This document shows positions 41,014-43,510 of a stretch of 43,510 nt of DNA, one piece after another. The stretch covers positions 1 through 43,510 of the forward strand of contig JAUNCL010000019.1 in assembly GCA_030535235.1 (NCBI GenBank), read 5' to 3'. Numbering within the stretch: position 1 is the stretch's first letter; each line of letters opens with the position of its first letter. The DNA comes from Bacillota bacterium (lineage in GTDB: Bacteria > Bacillota > Clostridia > Oscillospirales > Oscillospiraceae). The position numbers and the translations under genes were made by a program. The notes under the pieces were generated by a model. It searched no databases, was not told where the DNA came from, and saw only the letters and a program-made list of their open reading frames with translations.

Positions 41014-42294
41014 ATGGCAAACACATTCATTGATACCGCCCGCATCCTGGTCCGGTCCGGCGCGGGCGGCAACGGCGCGGTGGCTTTCCACCGGGAAAAG
41101 TATATCGCCAACGGCGGTCCCGACGGCGGCGACGGCGGCCGGGGCGGCGACGTGATCCTCCAGGTGGACGACCGCATGTCCACCCTGATGGATTTCCGCT
41201 ACAAGCGCAAATACGTGGCTGAGAACGGCGGCAATGGTGCCGGAAAGCTGTGCACCGGCAAGAACGGCGCCCCCCTCATCATCAAGGTCCCCCGGGGCAC
41301 CGTGGTGCGGGACGCCGAGACCAACGAGATCATCAAAGACATGTCCGACGATGAGCCCTTCGTCCTCTGCCGGGGGGGCAACGGCGGCTGGGGCAACAAG
41401 CACTTCGCCACCCCCACCCGGCAGACCCCCCAGTTCGCCAAGGCCGGTCTCCCCGGCAAGGAGAGAAACGTTCTGCTGGAGCTGAAGCTCCTGGCCGACG
41501 TGGGCCTGGTGGGCTTCCCCAACGTGGGCAAGTCCACCCTCCTGTCCGTGGCCACCAAGGCCCGGCCCAAGATCGCCAACTACCACTTCACCACCCTCTT
41601 CCCCAACCTGGGGGTGGTCTTCGTGGAGGAGGGCGTGTCCTTCGTCATGGCGGACATCCCCGGCATCATCGAGGGAGCCGCCGAAGGGGCCGGTCTGGGA
41701 CACGACTTCCTCCGGCACATCGACCGCTGCCGCCTGCTCATCCACGTGGTGGACGTATCCGGCTCCGAGGGCCGGGACCCGGTGGAGGACTTTGAGGCCA
41801 TCTGCGCCGAGCTGAAGGAATACAGCCCCGAGCTGGCCAGCCGCAAGATGCTCGTGGCCGCCAACAAGGTGGATATCCTGGAGGACCGCACCCTGTTGGA
41901 GAAGCTGAAGGCCCACGTGGAGGCCCTGGGGCTTCCCTTCTTCGAGATGTCCGCCGCCGCCCACATGGGCGTCCGGGAGCTGATGAAGGCAGCAGCCGGG
42001 GAGCTGGCCCACCTGCCCCCGGTGATCGTCTACGAGTCCGAGTACGTGGAGCGTCCCCCCGAAGTGGACACTTCCGAGCCGGTCACCATCCGCCACGAGG
42101 ATGACGTGTGGATCGTGGAGGGCCCCTGGCTCCAGAAGATCATGGCCAACGTCAACTTCTCCAACTACGAGTCGAGAAACTGGTTCGACCGGATGCTCCG
42201 CTCTGCCGGTCTCTTCGACCGGCTGGAGGAGATGGGCATCAAGGACGGCGACCTGGTCAGTCTGTACGACCTGGACTTTGAATATCAGAGATAA
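41014..42294 (+). CDS. obgE: GTPase ObgE/CgtA
   Basis: 426 residues; ribosome-associated GTPase needed for 50S assembly. Gly-rich Obg fold (1-158: ILVRSGAGGNGAVAFHREKY, GGPDGGDGGRGGDVIL), G domain (about 160-335: GFPNVGKSTLLSVATKARPKIANYHFTTLFPNLGVV, DIPGIIEGAAEGAGLGHDFLRHI, NKVDI, SAAAH), and C-terminal OCT domain (about 350-426: WFDRMLRSAGLFDRLEEMGIKDGDLVSLYDLDFEY). AAAGGAGG precedes the ATG. Follows rpmA after a terminator, the usual order. Confidence 0.97.
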   Translation: MANTFIDTARILVRSGAGGNGAVAFHREKYIANGGPDGGDGGRGGDVILQVDDRMSTLMDFRYKRKYVAENGGNGAGKLCTGKNGAPLIIKVPRGTVVRDAETNEIIKDMSDDEPFVLCRGGNGGWGNKHFATPTRQTPQFAKAGLPGKERNVLLELKLLADVGLVGFPNVGKSTLLSVATKARPKIANYHFTTLFPNLGVVFVEEGVSFVMADIPGIIEGAAEGAGLGHDFLRHIDRCRLLIHVVDVSGSEGRDPVEDFEAICAELKEYSPELASRKMLVAANKVDILEDRTLLEKLKAHVEALGLPFFEMSAAAHMGVRELMKAAAGELAHLPPVIVYESEYVERPPEVDTSEPVTIRHEDDVWIVEGPWLQKIMANVNFSNYESRNWFDRMLRSAGLFDRLEEMGIKDGDLVSLYDLDFEYQR

Positions 42295-42295
42295 G

Positions 42296-42347
42296 AACAC
42301 AGGCAGCAGCCGGCGTTTCCGCTGGCCGCTGCCTGTGTTTATTTTTT
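42296..42347. terminator. Bidirectional terminator between obgE and the DegV gene
   Basis: ACACAGGCAGC / GCTGCCTGTGT arms, inner GCCGGC / GCTGGC pairs around GTTTCC, then TTTATTTTTT on plus. On minus the arm is followed by the obgE end, with TTCTTATC. The DegV stop codon lies in the T-run. Confidence 0.85.
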
Positions 42348-43238
42348 GTCGGGCTGGCGTTCCTCCCCCAGGAAAAACACCGCCACAGTGCCCGGCCCGC
42401 AGTGGGAGGCAATGATGGTGCCGATGTCGCAGATCCGAATGTCGCCGTCGATGTGGGGGAACCGCTCCTCCAACGCGGCCTTGGTGGCCTGGGCCTCGGC
42501 CAGACAGTTGGAGTGGCACACAAAGCACTTGCCGGCGTAGTCCGCGCCCCCCTCAGCGTGGGCCTCCATGGTGTCCAGCGTGCGGCGAATGGCGTTTTTC
42601 TTGCCCCGCACCTTGTCGTAGGCGATGATGCGGCCGCCGTCGTCTAGGCGCATGATGGGGCAGATGTTCAGGATGGTGGCCAGGGTGGCCATGGCCCCGG
42701 ACATCCGGCCGCTGCGGCGGTAAAAGTCCAGCTGGGTGGAGAAAAATTGGTGGTGGATTCGCTTGCAGTGGTCCCGGACCCACTGGGCGGTCTCCTCCAG
42801 GGAGCAGCCCTTGTCCCGCAGGTCGGCGGCGTAATCCACCAGCATCCCGTAGCCCGAGGAGCTGCACAGGGAGTCGATGATCTCCAGCCTCCGCCCGGGG
42901 TACTTCTCCCGCAGGGTCTCCGCCGCCAGCCGGGCGTTGTTCACCGAGCCGGTCATGCCGGAGCCGAAGTTAATATGGAGGACGTCCCCCTTTTTCAGGA
43001 GCCCGTCGAAAAATTCCTCATACTGATACTGGTTGATCTGGGAGGTGGTGGGCAGCGCGCCGCCGGCCAGCAGGTCATAAAAGTGAGGCAGGGCCTTTGG
43101 GTCCCGTCCCATGTCGTCGGTGTAGGTGGTTCCCTCCGCCTGATAGGTGTAAAACAGCACGGGAATGTCCCGCCCGGTCACATAGGCGTAGGGCAGGTCC
43201 ACCGTGGATTCACAGGACAAAATGAATGAATGTTCCAT
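42339..43238 (-). CDS. DegV family fatty-acid-binding protein
   Basis: 299 residues. DegV proteins bind acyl chains and act as FakB-type partners of the fatty acid kinase FakA. N-terminal SCESTVDLPYAYVTGRDIPVLFYTY, LPTTSQINQYQYEEFFDGLL (TSQ substrate loop), INFGSGMTGSVNNARLAAETL, and a C-terminal SHCGPGTVAVFFLG, all family signatures. FFSTQLDFYRRSGRMSG is the lipid-binding cavity region. No fakA homologue is in the window. The ATG at 43238 has GAGGAGGG seven bases upstream. Confidence 0.92.
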   Translation of the reverse strand: MEHSFILSCESTVDLPYAYVTGRDIPVLFYTYQAEGTTYTDDMGRDPKALPHFYDLLAGGALPTTSQINQYQYEEFFDGLLKKGDVLHINFGSGMTGSVNNARLAAETLREKYPGRRLEIIDSLCSSSGYGMLVDYAADLRDKGCSLEETAQWVRDHCKRIHHQFFSTQLDFYRRSGRMSGAMATLATILNICPIMRLDDGGRIIAYDKVRGKKNAIRRTLDTMEAHAEGGADYAGKCFVCHSNCLAEAQATKAALEERFPHIDGDIRICDIGTIIASHCGPGTVAVFFLGEERQPDKK

Positions 43239-43283
43239 AAAAATTCCCTCCTCTGTAAAAATATTCTACCCTCAAACGATGTA

Positions 43284-43312
43284 ATTATAGCACCAGACAC
43301 CGCCGGTTACAA
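43284..43312 (-). promoter_or_regulatory. Promoter of the DegV gene
   Basis: On the minus strand TTGTAA (43307-43312), 17-base spacer, and an extended TG-c-TATAAT (-10 at 43284-43289). Confidence 0.75.
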
Positions 43313-43379
43313 GCCGGGAGGGCCCGGCAGGCGGGGACCACGCCACCATGCCTTTGTCATACAACCCACCCCATCGTAG

Positions 43380-43401
43380 GGGCCGATGACCACATCGGCC
43401 C
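43380..43401. repeat. Extragenic palindrome (GGGCCGAT / ATCGGCCC)
   Basis: Perfect 8-bp arms with a 6-base centre inside CGTAGGGGCCGATG...CATCGGCCC. Such CGTAGGGGC... palindromes are, from memory, a common extragenic repeat in this group. The rest of 43239-43510 has no gene that I can support. Confidence 0.5.
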
Positions 43402-43479
43402 AACCCACGCTGCGCACCGCACACACGACGGATATACCACAAACACCCCCCCGGGCAAATGGCAGGTGTTTGTAAAACA

Positions 43480-43497
43480 GTGTTAGCCAAATAACAC
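43480..43497. promoter_or_regulatory. Rex-like operator at the window edge
   Basis: GTGTTAGCCAAATAACAC: TGTTA-N6-TAACA, 18 bases, close to the Rex redox-repressor consensus TTGTTAA-N4-TTAACAA (10 of 14 defined positions). Its target would lie beyond the right edge or be the DegV gene, about 240 bases away. Confidence 0.35.
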
Positions 43498-43510
43498 GAA
43501 ATGAGCATCT

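Noticed and set aside
43272-43508. 78-codon minus-strand frame at the right edge
   Set aside because: It spans a promoter and a palindromic repeat, lacks a ribosome site and resembles no protein family.

Overview
The window looks like a chromosome segment from a GC-rich gut Clostridia, most like the Oscillospiraceae (Flavonifractor / Intestinimonas / Lawsonibacter type). The reasons are strong Firmicutes ribosome binding sites (AAAGGAGG), a SAM-I-clan riboswitch with an intrinsic terminator, the rplU-prp-rpmA-obgE order, a Prp-processed L27, SLH surface proteins with the usual signal peptide of this group, and a thiolase. The genus is inference. No phage, transposase, CRISPR array, tRNA or rRNA was seen.

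Layout. 1-7113 (minus strand) is a housekeeping operon transcribed from about 7.2 kb: ftsY, rph, rdgB, yhbY, a nadD-yqeK fusion, an LCP cell-wall ligase, rsfS and the N-terminal part of leuS. 7324-8529 is an ammonia channel that is Rh-type rather than Amt-type, with its own promoter and a perfect 14-bp hairpin at the predicted 5' end of its mRNA. 8698-20914 (minus) is an S-adenosylmethionine cycle locus (ahcY, metK ... metF, MetH reactivation protein, metH). It is split by four cell-surface polysaccharide genes (GT2 glycosyltransferase, MurJ-like flippase, a DUF5693-like membrane protein, an O-antigen-ligase-like protein). The locus starts behind a SAM riboswitch at about 21.0 kb.

21276-23271 (plus) holds a rhomboid-fold protein that lacks the protease dyad, a cytidine deaminase and a sugar O-acetyltransferase. 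A small DUF378 membrane protein (minus) and a large S-layer-homology (SLH) protein (plus) follow. The SLH gene has no recognisable ATG or ribosome binding site: homology to its signal peptide begins exactly at a CTG next to an inverted repeat. Then come glyoxalase I, an MBL/beta-CASP RNase-like enzyme, an S41 protease carrying SLH repeats, and an asparaginase. On the minus strand follow a GNAT acetyltransferase with a twin-SH3b membrane protein, and a LuxR-type regulator divergent from a strongly expressed thiolase. A SulP transporter, prmA, a metallophosphoesterase, rplU-prp-rpmA, obgE and a DegV protein close the window.

Themes. Cell-envelope functions recur: LCP ligase, polysaccharide export and ligation, two SLH proteins, twin-SH3b protein. 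They sit next to one-carbon/SAM metabolism. The most unusual points are the apparently start-less SLH gene (possible silent or switchable S-layer cassette), the bacterial Rh channel with its hairpin leader, the SAM-riboswitch locus that encloses a polysaccharide block, and the pseudo-rhomboid with a zinc-ribbon tail. Promoters, terminators and starts were read by eye; no database search was run.
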